Assembly: GCF_002272825.1 (NCBI RefSeq)
Contig: NZ_MLAM01000010.1
Span: 1 to 64,000 of the forward strand
DNA: 64,000 nucleotides
Direction of reading: 5' to 3'
DNA from: Helicobacter sp. 11S02596-1
Lineage (GTDB): Bacteria > Campylobacterota > Campylobacteria > Campylobacterales > Helicobacteraceae
A program made the position numbers and the translations under genes. Under the pieces are notes generated by a model. It saw only the letters and a list, made by a program, of their open reading frames with translations. It searched no databases and had not been told where the DNA came from. Shown here one piece after another: positions 19,701 to 28,459 of the stretch (position 1 is its first letter; each line of letters starts with the position of its first letter).

Positions 19701-20127
19701 ACCCAGTCTTGATTCTGATGTTTTTGTGAAGCATTACCAAAAGCAATGCAAGCAATTTGGGCTCACCCTCCAAATCTATGATGTGATGAATACCCAAATC
19801 AATAATGCCCAAAAAGTCTCACAAAAAACCGCCCAACAAGCCTATTCCAAAGCGTTAGAGCCATTTTTATCTGATGGAAAAAACATCGCCTTGCACCCAA
19901 CAGGCAAGCTACTTGATAGCCTCGCATTCAGCAAGCTTTTTGCCAAAGAAAATAAAATCAATTTTTTCATCGGCGGGGCGTATGGGTTTGAAGAAATATT
20001 TCTGAAAAAATGCCTCCCTATAAGCCTCAGTCCCCTGACTTTCAGCCACAAAATTGTCAAACTCATTTTGTGCGAACAGATTTATCGCGCTTTTAGCATC
20101 ATAAACCACCACCCATACCACAAATAA
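19672..20127 (+). CDS. rlmH: 23S rRNA (pseudouridine1915-N3)-methyltransferase
   Basis: 151-residue SPOUT methyltransferase that modifies helix 69 of 23S rRNA. Motifs: ALHPTGKLLDS, the SAM-loop NFFIGGAYGFE and the C-terminal family signature ending YRAFSIINHHPYHK. The start lies inside accD (29-nt overlap), implying translational coupling. Length is typical for the family (about 150-155). Confidence 0.95.
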   Translation: MKCNLYSITKPSLDSDVFVKHYQKQCKQFGLTLQIYDVMNTQINNAQKVSQKTAQQAYSKALEPFLSDGKNIALHPTGKLLDSLAFSKLFAKENKINFFIGGAYGFEEIFLKKCLPISLSPLTFSHKIVKLILCEQIYRAFSIINHHPYHK

Positions 20128-20137
20128 GGAGAATGCG

Positions 20138-20503
20138 TTGGATAATAAAAACATTAAATTTTTTGAAAATATGCTCCAAAAGCGGCTTGAAGAAATCACT
20201 TCCAACATCCATCTCACCAATACCAATCTGATGGAGCTTACTGCTACTAATCTCAAAGATCAAAGCGATATTGTTTCAGCAAACCTTCAAGGCGAGCTTG
20301 AATCTTTGATGGCACAGAAACACGGGTTAGAATTAAAAGATATTATTCATTCATTACAAAAAATCAAAAACAAAACATATGGGATTTGTGAAATGTGCGA
20401 TGATGAAATCGACATCCAGAGGCTCAAAATCAAACCCCACGCCAAATATTGTATCAAATGCAGAGAGTTGCACGAAAAATCCAAAAATAGGAATCGAAAA
20501 TGA
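20138..20503 (+). CDS. dksA: DksA/TraR-family zinc-finger transcription factor
   Basis: 121 residues. An N-terminal coiled coil (1-75) is followed by a zinc finger with Cys84, Cys87, Cys105 and Cys108 (CEMC...CIKC). Proteins of this family bind the RNA polymerase secondary channel and mediate ppGpp-type control. Translation most likely starts at TTG 20138, which follows AAGGAG; the nearby ATG at 20133 is out of frame. Overlaps the next gene by ATGA. Confidence 0.9.
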   Translation: MDNKNIKFFENMLQKRLEEITSNIHLTNTNLMELTATNLKDQSDIVSANLQGELESLMAQKHGLELKDIIHSLQKIKNKTYGICEMCDDEIDIQRLKIKPHAKYCIKCRELHEKSKNRNRK

Positions 20504-21516
20504 AATTCAAATATTATATTATCTTTGCCATTTTGTTTATCGTGGCAGTGGGTATCTATGTCTATACGCTAGATTCGAGCACCTACACCCTCTCCACCCC
20601 CCATCAAACCCAGTCTTTCAACCTCCCGGTTGCCATTTGGATTGCGATGGTGATATTGGTTTTTTTCATTTTGTCATTGGTGTTTTTTCTGGGCGAATGG
20701 ATACGCGGGCTTTTAGTCAAATATAATGACAACAAGGATTTTGAAAAAATCACCCATCAAATCATTGAGCAGACCAACAAAAAAACTTTCACAAAACAAA
20801 TCTATAAAAACCAACATTTTAACCTGCTTTCAAAGATACTCGCACGATTTGATTTCAAACCCGACTGCAACACGCCTAAAAGCTCCTATCTCAAGATAGA
20901 CAAGCTTTTTGACATCTACGAACAAATCGATCTGGGCAATACCCAAGACCTCAAAAAATACGACCCAAGCTGTGACAATGCGTTTTTTATCAAAAACACG
21001 TGCAACAAGATCCAAAAAGATCTCAAATTTGCCCTTGAAGTCCTAGCTAGCGACTTGGGTATCGATCTAAAAAAATATGCTTTCATCCACGTGATGCAAA
21101 AAGGTAGCGATAAGGAGATCCAAAAAGCTTTAGAATTATCCCAAGCATTTTTGGATAAAGAAATGTCAAAAGAGCTTTTTATCGCCTACTCACAAAACCG
21201 CACCACGCTTGATCGTGAGAGTATCGCCCAAGCTTGCACAAAGGCAGGCTATTGTCAAAATGACTACCTCAAGCTCGCTAGAGAATCCAAGCCGTTTCTT
21301 TCTCCAGATGTCTGGCTCAAGCTCTTTGAATACCTCGCAGACAAAAACGAAAATGCCGAAAAAAGCTATCTTTATGTGCTTTTGGATCTTGAAATGATTG
21401 ATTTGGTCAATGAGCGCTTAAGCAGGCATTCAAAAAACGAGTTTTTAATCGTCAATGCCTATCTTGATCTCAAAAAATTAGACAAAAATTACCCGCTTGA
21501 GATTTTTTTTGGATAG
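20500..21516 (+). CDS. Inner-membrane protein of unknown function
   Basis: 338 residues. Two N-terminal transmembrane segments (about 4-24 and 43-66) are separated by a short polar loop, followed by a ~270-residue hydrophilic helical domain predicted to be cytosolic. Charged helix pairs in the second half (QKALELSQAFLDKEMSKELF..., LFEYLADKNENAEKSYLYVLLDLE) look like TPR/HemY-style repeats, but no motif is decisive. Translation is coupled to dksA by a 4-nt overlap, ending the 18051-21516 operon. Confidence 0.75.
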   Translation: MKFKYYIIFAILFIVAVGIYVYTLDSSTYTLSTPHQTQSFNLPVAIWIAMVILVFFILSLVFFLGEWIRGLLVKYNDNKDFEKITHQIIEQTNKKTFTKQIYKNQHFNLLSKILARFDFKPDCNTPKSSYLKIDKLFDIYEQIDLGNTQDLKKYDPSCDNAFFIKNTCNKIQKDLKFALEVLASDLGIDLKKYAFIHVMQKGSDKEIQKALELSQAFLDKEMSKELFIAYSQNRTTLDRESIAQACTKAGYCQNDYLKLARESKPFLSPDVWLKLFEYLADKNENAEKSYLYVLLDLEMIDLVNERLSRHSKNEFLIVNAYLDLKKLDKNYPLEIFFG

Positions 21517-21540
21517 ATATCTCACAGGGATACGGGGATA

Positions 21541-21720
21541 AAACCCAATAAACACCCACAGAATGCCTGATGAACGCTCAAACCCTCGCGATGGGGCTAC
21601 CTAGATAAAAATGCCTGATAACATCTCGTAAAAACTCCATAAGCGTGGAATCTGTATTTGCCCTCAAGGCTTGCGTCGCCAAGTTGGCATTATTTCAAAG
21701 CCATTTTAATATTTGGGCTT
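21541..21720 (-). ncRNA. Candidate rod-shaped RNA, 6S RNA-like
   Basis: A gene-free stretch of about 180 nt folds into one long interrupted hairpin. Nested complementary pairs run from outside in: CCCA 21544/TGGG 21714, AATGCC 21562/GGCATT 21686, ACGC 21574/GCGT 21673, CCT 21584/AGG 21667, GGGC 21594/GCCC 21660, AGAT 21603/ATCT 21650, TCCA 21636/TGGA 21646. Length and shape match 6S RNA, the sigma-70 holoenzyme decoy. An extended -10 (TGCTAGATT, -10 at 21729-21724) places a minus-strand start at the edge of the rod, so minus is preferred; the opposite strand is not excluded. The primary sequence was not matched to any known 6S RNA. Confidence 0.42.
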
Positions 21721-21737
21721 ACCAATCTAGCAGCCCC

Positions 21738-21902
21738 TCAAGACTTTTTATCTTCTGTGTGATAAACCTTGGGTTTGGAGCATTTCCCACCACCCCCACA
21801 GCCACAGCCTTTTGAATCTTTCTTCATACCCAAAAGTCTATACACCAAAAACACCATCACCCCAGCAAATAAAACAATACCGACCCAATCAATTGCTTGC
21901 AT
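21738..21902 (-). CDS. Small Cys-rich membrane protein (FeoB-associated-like)
   Basis: 54 residues: one transmembrane helix (IDWVGIVLFAGVMVFLVYRLL), then a short tail with GCGCGGGGKCSKP. This is the layout of the FeoB-associated Cys-rich membrane peptides that accompany iron or metal transporters, though no feoB is in this window. The start at 21902 is supported by AAAGGAGC just upstream. Confidence 0.72.
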   Translation of the reverse strand: MQAIDWVGIVLFAGVMVFLVYRLLGMKKDSKGCGCGGGGKCSKPKVYHTEDKKS

Positions 21903-21971
21903 TGAAGCTCCTTTAAAATCATTTTTCAAAATACTTTGAGTATATCACCTTTATGTGTGTTTTGCTAAAAC

Positions 21972-22733
21972 TCATTTTGTAGCAAATAGATTCTTCTATG
22001 GTAAAATCGAACAAGCCAGACCTTTGATGCAATGGTGGTTTTAGGCGGTTGCTAAATTCTTCTATGGTAAAATTTTCCTCATTTAGTTTGAGATACAAAT
22101 CATGTTTTAGGCAGTTGCTAAATTCTTCTATGGTAAAATAAATCTTGTTATCCAATCTAAAGAGTTCGAGTTTTAGGCGGTTGCTAAATTCTTCTATGGT
22201 AAAATCACTCCGCTATGGCGATAAAAAAACGATTAGTTTTAGGCGGTTGCTAAATTCTTCTATGGTAAAATGGAGAACAAAACAATGGCAATCGATAATA
22301 AGTTTTAGGCGGTTGCTAAATTCTTCTATGGTAAAATTCAATTCCGTGGGGCTTTGAGCCTCAAGATGTTTTAGGCGGTTGCTAAATTCTTCTATGGTAA
22401 AATTGATTTTAGTAAAATTAGCAAATACCCCAAGTTTTAGGCGGTTGCTAAATTCTTCTATGGTAAAATATGTCAAAACAAACAATCCTAATCTTATGAG
22501 TTTTAGGCGGTTGCTAAATTCTTCTATGGTAAAATCAAACGCTAATAGCAAGATTCTTGAATTAAGTTTTAGGCGGTTGCTAAATTCTTCTATGGTAAAA
22601 TAGATACCCAGCGACCAAATTATCCAGCAGAGTTTTAGGCGGTTGCTAAATTCTTCTATGGTAAAATACAAACTCCCTTTTTGTATGGGTGATATAAGTT
22701 TTAGGCGGTTGCTAAATTCTTCTATGGTAAAAT
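21972..22733 (+). CRISPR. CRISPR array, type II-C: 11 full repeats plus one degenerate repeat
   Basis: 36-nt repeats beginning GTTTTAGGCGG and ending CTATGGTAAAAT start at 22038, 22104, 22170, 22236, 22302, 22368, 22434, 22500, 22566, 22632 and 22698. This is an exact 66-nt period with 30-nt spacers, all different. The repeat at 22104 has one change (GGCAGTTG). A degenerate repeat at 21972-22007 keeps only the 3' half. Each repeat ends in an extended -10 box (TGGTAAAAT), so each spacer can be transcribed from its own promoter, as shown for Neisseria and Campylobacter II-C arrays. No spacer matches another part of this window by eye. Confidence 0.98.
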
Positions 22734-22794
22734 ACACCCCGATAAAATCCCCAAATATGGGGAATAATATGGGTTAAAACCATAAAGAATATGC

Positions 22795-22800
22795 TACAAT
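22795..22800 (+). promoter_or_regulatory. Extended -10 box of tracrRNA
   Basis: TGCTACAAT (TG-n-TACAAT), with the likely start about 6 nt downstream, at the first base of the anti-repeat. Confidence 0.7.
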
Positions 22801-22805
22801 ACACC

Positions 22806-22879
22806 AGAAGAATTTAGCAACTGCCTAAAATAAACGGTTATAGGGTTCCGTGCGGGGTTACAATCCCCTAAAAACCCTA
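22806..22879 (+). ncRNA. tracrRNA
   Basis: The anti-repeat at 22806-22830 (AGAAGAATTTAGCAAC...) is complementary to the 5' and middle part of the repeat with one G-U wobble. The tail holds ACGG/CCGT, the block TGCGGGGTTACAATCCCC with a GGGG/CCCC hairpin, and AGGG 22842/CCCT 22875. The block from TGCGGGG to CCCCTAAAA agrees with the C. jejuni tracrRNA as I remember it. No U-run terminator follows; the 3' end overlaps the end of cas2 on the other strand. Confidence 0.9.
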
Positions 22880-23185
22880 AAACAATACAAGCTGTCTTGG
22901 TTGATTCATCACTTCTAATTCACTTTTTTGCCCCAATAACAATCTCATCTGATCAAATTGTTTTTCTGTCAATACTAACCCCCTGATATGCCCTTTTGGA
23001 GGCAATATCAAATCCAATCTATCCAAATGCGAATGCGCACTTGCTACCCCTTTGCATAGACGCATATAAACTGAAAATTGCAACATCAAAAACCCATCTT
23101 TAATGAGTTCTTTCCTAAATTTTGCAGCATATTTCCTATCCTCTTTGGTTCGGGTAGGCATATCAAACATCACTAAAATTCTCAT
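22877..23185 (-). CDS. cas2: CRISPR-associated endonuclease Cas2
   Basis: 102 residues with the ferredoxin-like Cas2 fold: the first beta strand MRILVMFDMPT carries the conserved Asp. It forms the integrase complex with Cas1 for spacer acquisition. The ATG at 23185 has GGAAGAGAAG upstream and lies within the last codons of cas1 (23-nt overlap); an in-frame start at 23200 is less likely. Confidence 0.95.
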   Translation of the reverse strand: MRILVMFDMPTRTKEDRKYAAKFRKELIKDGFLMLQFSVYMRLCKGVASAHSHLDRLDLILPPKGHIRGLVLTEKQFDQMRLLLGQKSELEVMNQPRQLVLF

Positions 23186-24110
23186 AAACTTCTCTTCCAT
23201 CAGAATTTTCCTTTATAAATACCGGCAATACCAACTGGTTCTCAAATCCCCTAAGCACATTCGCCAAAGATTGCACACTGCGTGTAATCGCACGATACAT
23301 AGGATAATGCCTATCCTTACAAGCAATCTTAGCGTTCAAAACACCGACTAAATTCTGCCGGTGTTTCCTTTGAAACCCCTCTATAAGCTCTTGTTTTTCA
23401 ACCATCAAACACACCAAAGAATCAGCAAATACCCGATAAGGCTCTAGCATATCATCAGCCAAGTTAAAAGCATTGAATTGGTTTTTATGGAAAATACCAA
23501 ATGCAGGCAACAAGCCACTACTCACCAGACTTCTAGCTACACAACCCCGGATAATAGCATAAGCATAATTGAGTGCTGCATTGATAGGGTTGCAATCCTT
23601 TCTACTAAATTTATTGCCAAAAAGGGCTTGAAAATAAAGAATCGCCCCTTGAGATTCAAAATTTTTAGCATCATTTAGCACCACAGCTTTGGATAATTCT
23701 AAAATTTTTTGCCCACGCTTCGGGCAAAACGCTGTAGCCAACATTGCCTGATTATAAAGCTTTTGTTTAATGATTTGTTGCCATAAAATCGCTTTATTTT
23801 GTTTGGAGAATGCGATTTGGTTTTGAAGCATTTCTGATGTCTTGTAATACCCCAAATAAGGAGTAAAAATACCATTAGGGGTATGGGAATCATCGCAAGT
23901 AAAAAAAGCAATTTTATTATCGGCGAGCTTGCTGAGCAAGCTTGTGGTGATACTAACGTGCTTACTTTCAGAGATGACAAGGAGAATATCCCTCAGAGGA
24001 AAAGTAATATCTTTATTTTCTTGCGTGATACAAAAAAGATTATTTTTTAAACTCAATTTAGCAGGATTGCCAATAAAAATACACCGATACGCCTCATCAA
24101 ACCCTGCCAT
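23163..24110 (-). CDS. cas1: CRISPR-associated integrase Cas1 (type II)
   Basis: 315 residues. The N-terminal beta domain begins MAGFDEAYRCIFIGNPAKLSL and the helical catalytic domain contains NPINAALNYAYAIIRG, GLLPAFGIFHKNQFNAFNLADDMLEPYR, with the metal ligands (E, H, D/E) in place. It immediately follows cas9 with no spacer base and overlaps cas2, so cas9-cas1-cas2 is one operon. There is no csn2 or cas4, which defines subtype II-C. Confidence 0.96.
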   Translation of the reverse strand: MAGFDEAYRCIFIGNPAKLSLKNNLFCITQENKDITFPLRDILLVISESKHVSITTSLLSKLADNKIAFFTCDDSHTPNGIFTPYLGYYKTSEMLQNQIAFSKQNKAILWQQIIKQKLYNQAMLATAFCPKRGQKILELSKAVVLNDAKNFESQGAILYFQALFGNKFSRKDCNPINAALNYAYAIIRGCVARSLVSSGLLPAFGIFHKNQFNAFNLADDMLEPYRVFADSLVCLMVEKQELIEGFQRKHRQNLVGVLNAKIACKDRHYPMYRAITRSVQSLANVLRGFENQLVLPVFIKENSDGREVYENFSDV

Positions 24111-27100
24111 TTAGGGCTTCTTTTTGGTGGTTTTCAATCTCACATCTTTTCTAGGCTCCCATCTTGCCTCACAAATCTCTCCTAGCGGGGATATAATACA
24201 TTTTTTAAAGATTTTGAAATTTTGAATGCCACAACCATCTGCCAAAAACCCTGAATTTGGTTTTTCTTTGAAAAATTCTTTTTCATTTTCTTCTAAAATC
24301 TTATTGCTATGATGCCGAAAGGTCATCCCAGACGTCGATGCATTTGTCGCCGCATAATAAGCATAAAGACTTTTGGACATTTTATTTGTTTGGATTTGCA
24401 CCAAATCATCCTTAAACAAACTAAAACAAAATGTATAATTTGTATCCATTTCGATCCAATCCTTAATCACACCCGTTTTTTTGTCCTTGCCTTGCACGAT
24501 TGCTTTGTTGGGTAGCCTGCCGATGGCAACATCATAGGTATAAATTGGCACAACATAAAATTTTCCTTTATCTTTGGATTTAAAAATATCGGCACGCACC
24601 ATTTCCCCATTTGCGACAATGCCTTGATGGATCTGGCGTATTTTCCCAAGCTTGAGGGCTTTTTCAACCCCTTCTGCACCCCCATAGACATCAAGATACT
24701 TCTCTTTAGGATAAATAGTCTGTTCGTGCAATGCCCCAGTAACGTTCCTCCTAGGCGCTTTGGAAACAAAAATATTATTGATTTTTTCGCCCACTTGTGT
24801 AGCGAAGTTTTCCAAAGGCTTTTGCAATGATTTTTTGGTTTTATTATCACCACGCTCTTGGATATTTTTTGCTTTTTTTGACATCTCAAGATATGCCTGC
24901 TCTCTTGTTTGTAGATATGTGCTAAAAGCCTGGATATTCCCATCGGTTGCAAATGCGATGATGATAGCATCTTGTGCGTGATGGAGATGGGTGTCTCTAT
25001 TTTTGGCTTCCAAACCCCAATAATGTCGCAATAAACTTGTCAAACCCCCATTCAATGTCAAAATATGTTTTTTCGAGCCCTTTGCCCCAGCTTTTTTGCT
25101 CATATCCTCAATATCACTCAAAGGCAAAAATTCCAAATAAGAAGCTGTGTATTGGCTGATGAGGCGATTGATATAGCCGGTATCATTGAGATTTCTAGCC
25201 AAAAAACTTGCCCGATCACCAATATGCTTGCCAGCAAAATTTTTATTGAAAAGTTTTTTCTTCACATTTCTAGGGAGTTTTTTCATCGTTCGGATTCTTT
25301 TTTCAAATTCATCCCATTTTTCTGTATCGTTGCCTAGCCACTCATAGGGGGTTCTATCGCCTTTGGCTTGATTTTGGGTAGCAAAGACTAATACCTTATT
25401 GCCTTGTGAATCATCTAAGCTCCTAGAAAGCGGGTAGATATGATCGATTTCAAGCATATTGGCGTCTCTAAGGCATTCTTTAGTGATTTTCTTGCCACTA
25501 TAGACACAAAATTCATCTTGACAAATCCATAATTTAACCTTGAGGATATTTTTTTGAGTTTCATCCAAGCCATATGTTTTGCAAATCTCTAAAGCGTCTT
25601 GATTGCGCCGATAATTTTCTTGCTGTTCTTTAAAAATCCTGCTCCTTTCTTTGAAATTCCTGCCAATATCACGTGTGAATTCAAGATGGATTTTATGCAC
25701 CTTGCCGTATTTTTTTATGATTGCATTGATAACCTTGCGATATTGAGCCATAGCACGATTGACAACCGGATTGAGCGTGTCTGCAAATCCCGTCTCACTT
25801 AGCGGTGGGAGAAGACTGCATTTATTATTTGTTGGGCTATCTTTTTTAAGCCCTGCGAGCAATATCGCTTCATCATACCGCTTCCCCTCTCTCATATAAG
25901 GCAATATCCTATCAAGTGCCTTGAGGCTTAAACGAATGGTCGTGCTAAATCCAAGAGAATTATTGATGAGTTTTTCTTGCAGTGGTTTTGAAATAGGGAG
26001 TTTGGAGATTTTCTCAGAAAGAATTTTTGATGATTTGTTAAAAGTAATGATTTGAGCGATATTATCCAAAATATCTGCACCCCAAGAGGTAAATTCCGCT
26101 TCAAAATCACGTAGATAGTCTTTGAGTTCGTGATATTTTTGGAATTTAATAAAAATCTTATCTTCAGGCTTTTTATCGTTAATATAATCAAGTTTTACAT
26201 CTTTAAATTCTATTTTTTCATCAAGTTTGAGGATTTCTCGGAGTTTTTGATAACTCAGACCACCTTTAAGCCTTTTGGATCTATCTAAAATCTCTTTAAT
26301 AATCTCTTTTGGATAGATTTCTCCACTAATATGCTCAATATTTTTTAGGGTGTTGATAATTTTGGTGAGATTGATAAATTCTTCAGCACTATAACAACAT
26401 TTAGAAGCGCGCTTTTCCTCAGGAAAAAACTCACAATTCCCCACCTTGCTTTCAAAACTTTTCAATTCTCTTTGAGAAAAAGCGATCTTTTTAAAATCAT
26501 CTTCAAATCCCTTGTGTGCTTTTTGATTGCCAAATTCCCGTTGTGATTTAAAAATTTCTTCTATCTCGTTTTGAAGCTCTCTCCTGCCGATAGAGCGTTT
26601 ATAATTTTCTTTTGCCCCCTGTTGATGCGATTCTTCTTGCTTGCCTTTGTTGCGCACATTTTCATAACAACCCTGTGAAATCTCTTTGCCATAATATTCT
26701 TTAAACATCATCTCGCCAATGGTTTTATACCCTTTGGTTTCCATTTGCTTTTTATTTTCTTTGATAGAATTTAAAATTACTTTTTCTTTTTTTGCCTTGT
26801 CGCTGGCGTGATTGTCATCAACGATGGTGCTTAAATCATTATAACCCCTTCTTTTGGCAATATGCAAAAGAACCCGTGCAAATTCCGTATCACTAAGCTT
26901 CCTTTCAAGCCCTAAGGCTCTAAGCTCCCAAGGAGAAAGAAACGCTTTATGGGTTGCAAAAAGCTTTGGCAGGGATGGTATATCAGATACAAATACTTCA
27001 AATGCAAAACCAAAATGCTTGCATAAAAGTTTTTTGATCTGGGACATCCTTGCTTTTCTTCTTTTGATGATCCTTCGCATACTCCTCGCTTCTCTTCTAG

Positions 27101-27260
27101 GGAGCGCAAGAGATTCTCCATTTTTGGGGTTTTCTGCTTGGGTAAATAATCTCACCCCGCAATCAATAATCTTGTTATTTTCTCTTAAATCCCTATCCGC
27201 CTCGACCAAAGCCCAGCCAATAGAAGTGATACCAATATCTATTCCCAAAATTTTTATCAT
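24111..27260 (-). CDS. cas9: CRISPR-associated endonuclease Cas9 (type II-C)
   Basis: 1,049 residues, within the size range of compact II-C enzymes. RuvC-I has GIDIGITSIGWAL with Asp8. The arginine-rich bridge helix is at 55-79 (RREARSMRRIIKRRKAR). RuvC-II is IHLEFTRD with Glu527. The HNH domain has EIDHIYP with Asp606/His607 and Asn630 nearby. RuvC-III is HLHHAQDA with His760/His761/Asp764. All catalytic residues are present and the frame is uninterrupted, so the nuclease should be active with the adjacent tracrRNA and array. The PAM-interacting domain (~850-1049) is of the short II-C kind; PAM specificity cannot be read from sequence. The gene starts 60 nt after the murG stop on the same strand. 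Confidence 0.98.
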   Translation of the reverse strand: MIKILGIDIGITSIGWALVEADRDLRENNKIIDCGVRLFTQAENPKNGESLALPRREARSMRRIIKRRKARMSQIKKLLCKHFGFAFEVFVSDIPSLPKLFATHKAFLSPWELRALGLERKLSDTEFARVLLHIAKRRGYNDLSTIVDDNHASDKAKKEKVILNSIKENKKQMETKGYKTIGEMMFKEYYGKEISQGCYENVRNKGKQEESHQQGAKENYKRSIGRRELQNEIEEIFKSQREFGNQKAHKGFEDDFKKIAFSQRELKSFESKVGNCEFFPEEKRASKCCYSAEEFINLTKIINTLKNIEHISGEIYPKEIIKEILDRSKRLKGGLSYQKLREILKLDEKIEFKDVKLDYINDKKPEDKIFIKFQKYHELKDYLRDFEAEFTSWGADILDNIAQIITFNKSSKILSEKISKLPISKPLQEKLINNSLGFSTTIRLSLKALDRILPYMREGKRYDEAILLAGLKKDSPTNNKCSLLPPLSETGFADTLNPVVNRAMAQYRKVINAIIKKYGKVHKIHLEFTRDIGRNFKERSRIFKEQQENYRRNQDALEICKTYGLDETQKNILKVKLWICQDEFCVYSGKKITKECLRDANMLEIDHIYPLSRSLDDSQGNKVLVFATQNQAKGDRTPYEWLGNDTEKWDEFEKRIRTMKKLPRNVKKKLFNKNFAGKHIGDRASFLARNLNDTGYINRLISQYTASYLEFLPLSDIEDMSKKAGAKGSKKHILTLNGGLTSLLRHYWGLEAKNRDTHLHHAQDAIIIAFATDGNIQAFSTYLQTREQAYLEMSKKAKNIQERGDNKTKKSLQKPLENFATQVGEKINNIFVSKAPRRNVTGALHEQTIYPKEKYLDVYGGAEGVEKALKLGKIRQIHQGIVANGEMVRADIFKSKDKGKFYVVPIYTYDVAIGRLPNKAIVQGKDKKTGVIKDWIEMDTNYTFCFSLFKDDLVQIQTNKMSKSLYAYYAATNASTSGMTFRHHSNKILEENEKEFFKEKPNSGFLADGCGIQNFKIFKKCIISPLGEICEARWEPRKDVRLKTTKKKP

Positions 27261-27320
27261 ATAAAACCTTTTTTAGAATGGCTAGATTCTGCCATACCCA
27301 AAAGCAAAATAAGGGGGGTT

Positions 27321-28391
27321 TTACCCCAAAATCTGCTTAGCGATCTCATCTGCCCCATCGGGGTGGATTTTTTCTCGCAAGCCCAAACTCATTTGGGTGA
27401 TATTTTTCACGCCATCTTCACCGACTTGCTCGAGTTTATCGATAAAATCAAACAAATGCTTTACCTCCAGCTCATTTTGACGCACGATAGCCCCAAGTCC
27501 GGCATTTTGGAACTCCAACGCATTATAATATTGGTGATCACTAGCAGCATAGGGGTAAGGCACAAAAAGTGCCACAAGACCATTCGCACACAGCTCCCAA
27601 GCTGTGCTAGCGCCCGCCCTACCGACACAAACATCAGCTTTTGAGACCAAATTAATCAAATCCGATCTAAAATCAAAAAGCTCGATAGAACTTTGCTCCA
27701 TAGAGTCTTTTAGCCCAAGGGCTTCATAAGCATTTTTGACCCGCTCAAAATCATTTTTGCCACATTGATGGATGATTTTTATCCCTTTTTCCAAAAGCCC
27801 TTTCGCACACAAAAGGGCAAAATCATTGATCGCTTTTGCCCCTTGCGAACCCCCCAAAAAAATCACATATTCTACCTTTTGCCTAATGCGTGAATGGAGA
27901 AAAAAATCATTTCGGATAGGATAAGAAGTCCGGATATAATTTTTCCCCGAATGCGAAAAACTCCCAAAAACTTTTTTAGCAAAAGGGCTCAAAAGCTTAT
28001 TAAGCGTGCCTTTGATGGCATTTTGTTCGTGGATAAAAAAGCTCACGCCCAAAGAAATCGCCCCAAAGCTCGCTGGCCCCGCAGAAAATCCCCCCACGCT
28101 AAGCACCCGTTGGATTTGATGGGTTCTAAGAATCTTCCTAGCCTCCCGCCAAGCAGTCCATTGCAAAAAAATCGAGTGCAAAATACCCAAACCTTTTTGA
28201 TTCACCACGCCTTTTGTATTCAAAAAATAGCATTTCTCAAACAAATTACAATTTTCAAACCAATCCCTATCCTGCCCACTGACCGAACCGATATAAAAAA
28301 CCTGATGACCCTTGTTTTTGAGTGCTATACCCATCGCTTGGGCGATCGCTAAATGCCCGCCCGTTCCCCCGCCTGTGATTAGAATATTCAT
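27321..28391 (-). CDS. murG: UDP-N-acetylglucosamine--undecaprenyl-PP-MurNAc-pentapeptide GlcNAc transferase
   Basis: 356 residues, GT28 family. It makes lipid II on the inner face of the membrane. N-terminal MNILITGGGTGGHLAIAQA, central HEQNAIKGTLNKLL, and the C-terminal nucleotide-sugar site VCVGRAGASTAWELCANG are present. The start at 28391 has AAGGAG 9 nt upstream; a GTG at 28400 is too close to that site. Order fliW-murG next to divergent valS matches H. pylori. Confidence 0.96.
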   Translation of the reverse strand: MNILITGGGTGGHLAIAQAMGIALKNKGHQVFYIGSVSGQDRDWFENCNLFEKCYFLNTKGVVNQKGLGILHSIFLQWTAWREARKILRTHQIQRVLSVGGFSAGPASFGAISLGVSFFIHEQNAIKGTLNKLLSPFAKKVFGSFSHSGKNYIRTSYPIRNDFFLHSRIRQKVEYVIFLGGSQGAKAINDFALLCAKGLLEKGIKIIHQCGKNDFERVKNAYEALGLKDSMEQSSIELFDFRSDLINLVSKADVCVGRAGASTAWELCANGLVALFVPYPYAASDHQYYNALEFQNAGLGAIVRQNELEVKHLFDFIDKLEQVGEDGVKNITQMSLGLREKIHPDGADEIAKQILG

Positions 28392-28459
28392 CCGTGCCAC
28401 TCCTTAAAATAGCGTTTGTCTTATAAATAACATCGCCCTTGAAAAACCTGTCCTAAAAA

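Noticed and set aside
21541-21720. SRP RNA, tmRNA or RNase P RNA in this gap
   Set aside because: The SRP GGAAGGAAGCAG motif, the tmRNA tRNA-like end and the RNase P P4 signature are all absent.
22213-22737. 174-codon minus-strand frame with repeated FTIEEFSNRLK
   Set aside because: It is the translation of CRISPR repeats; the 66-nt period is a multiple of three, which keeps the frame open.
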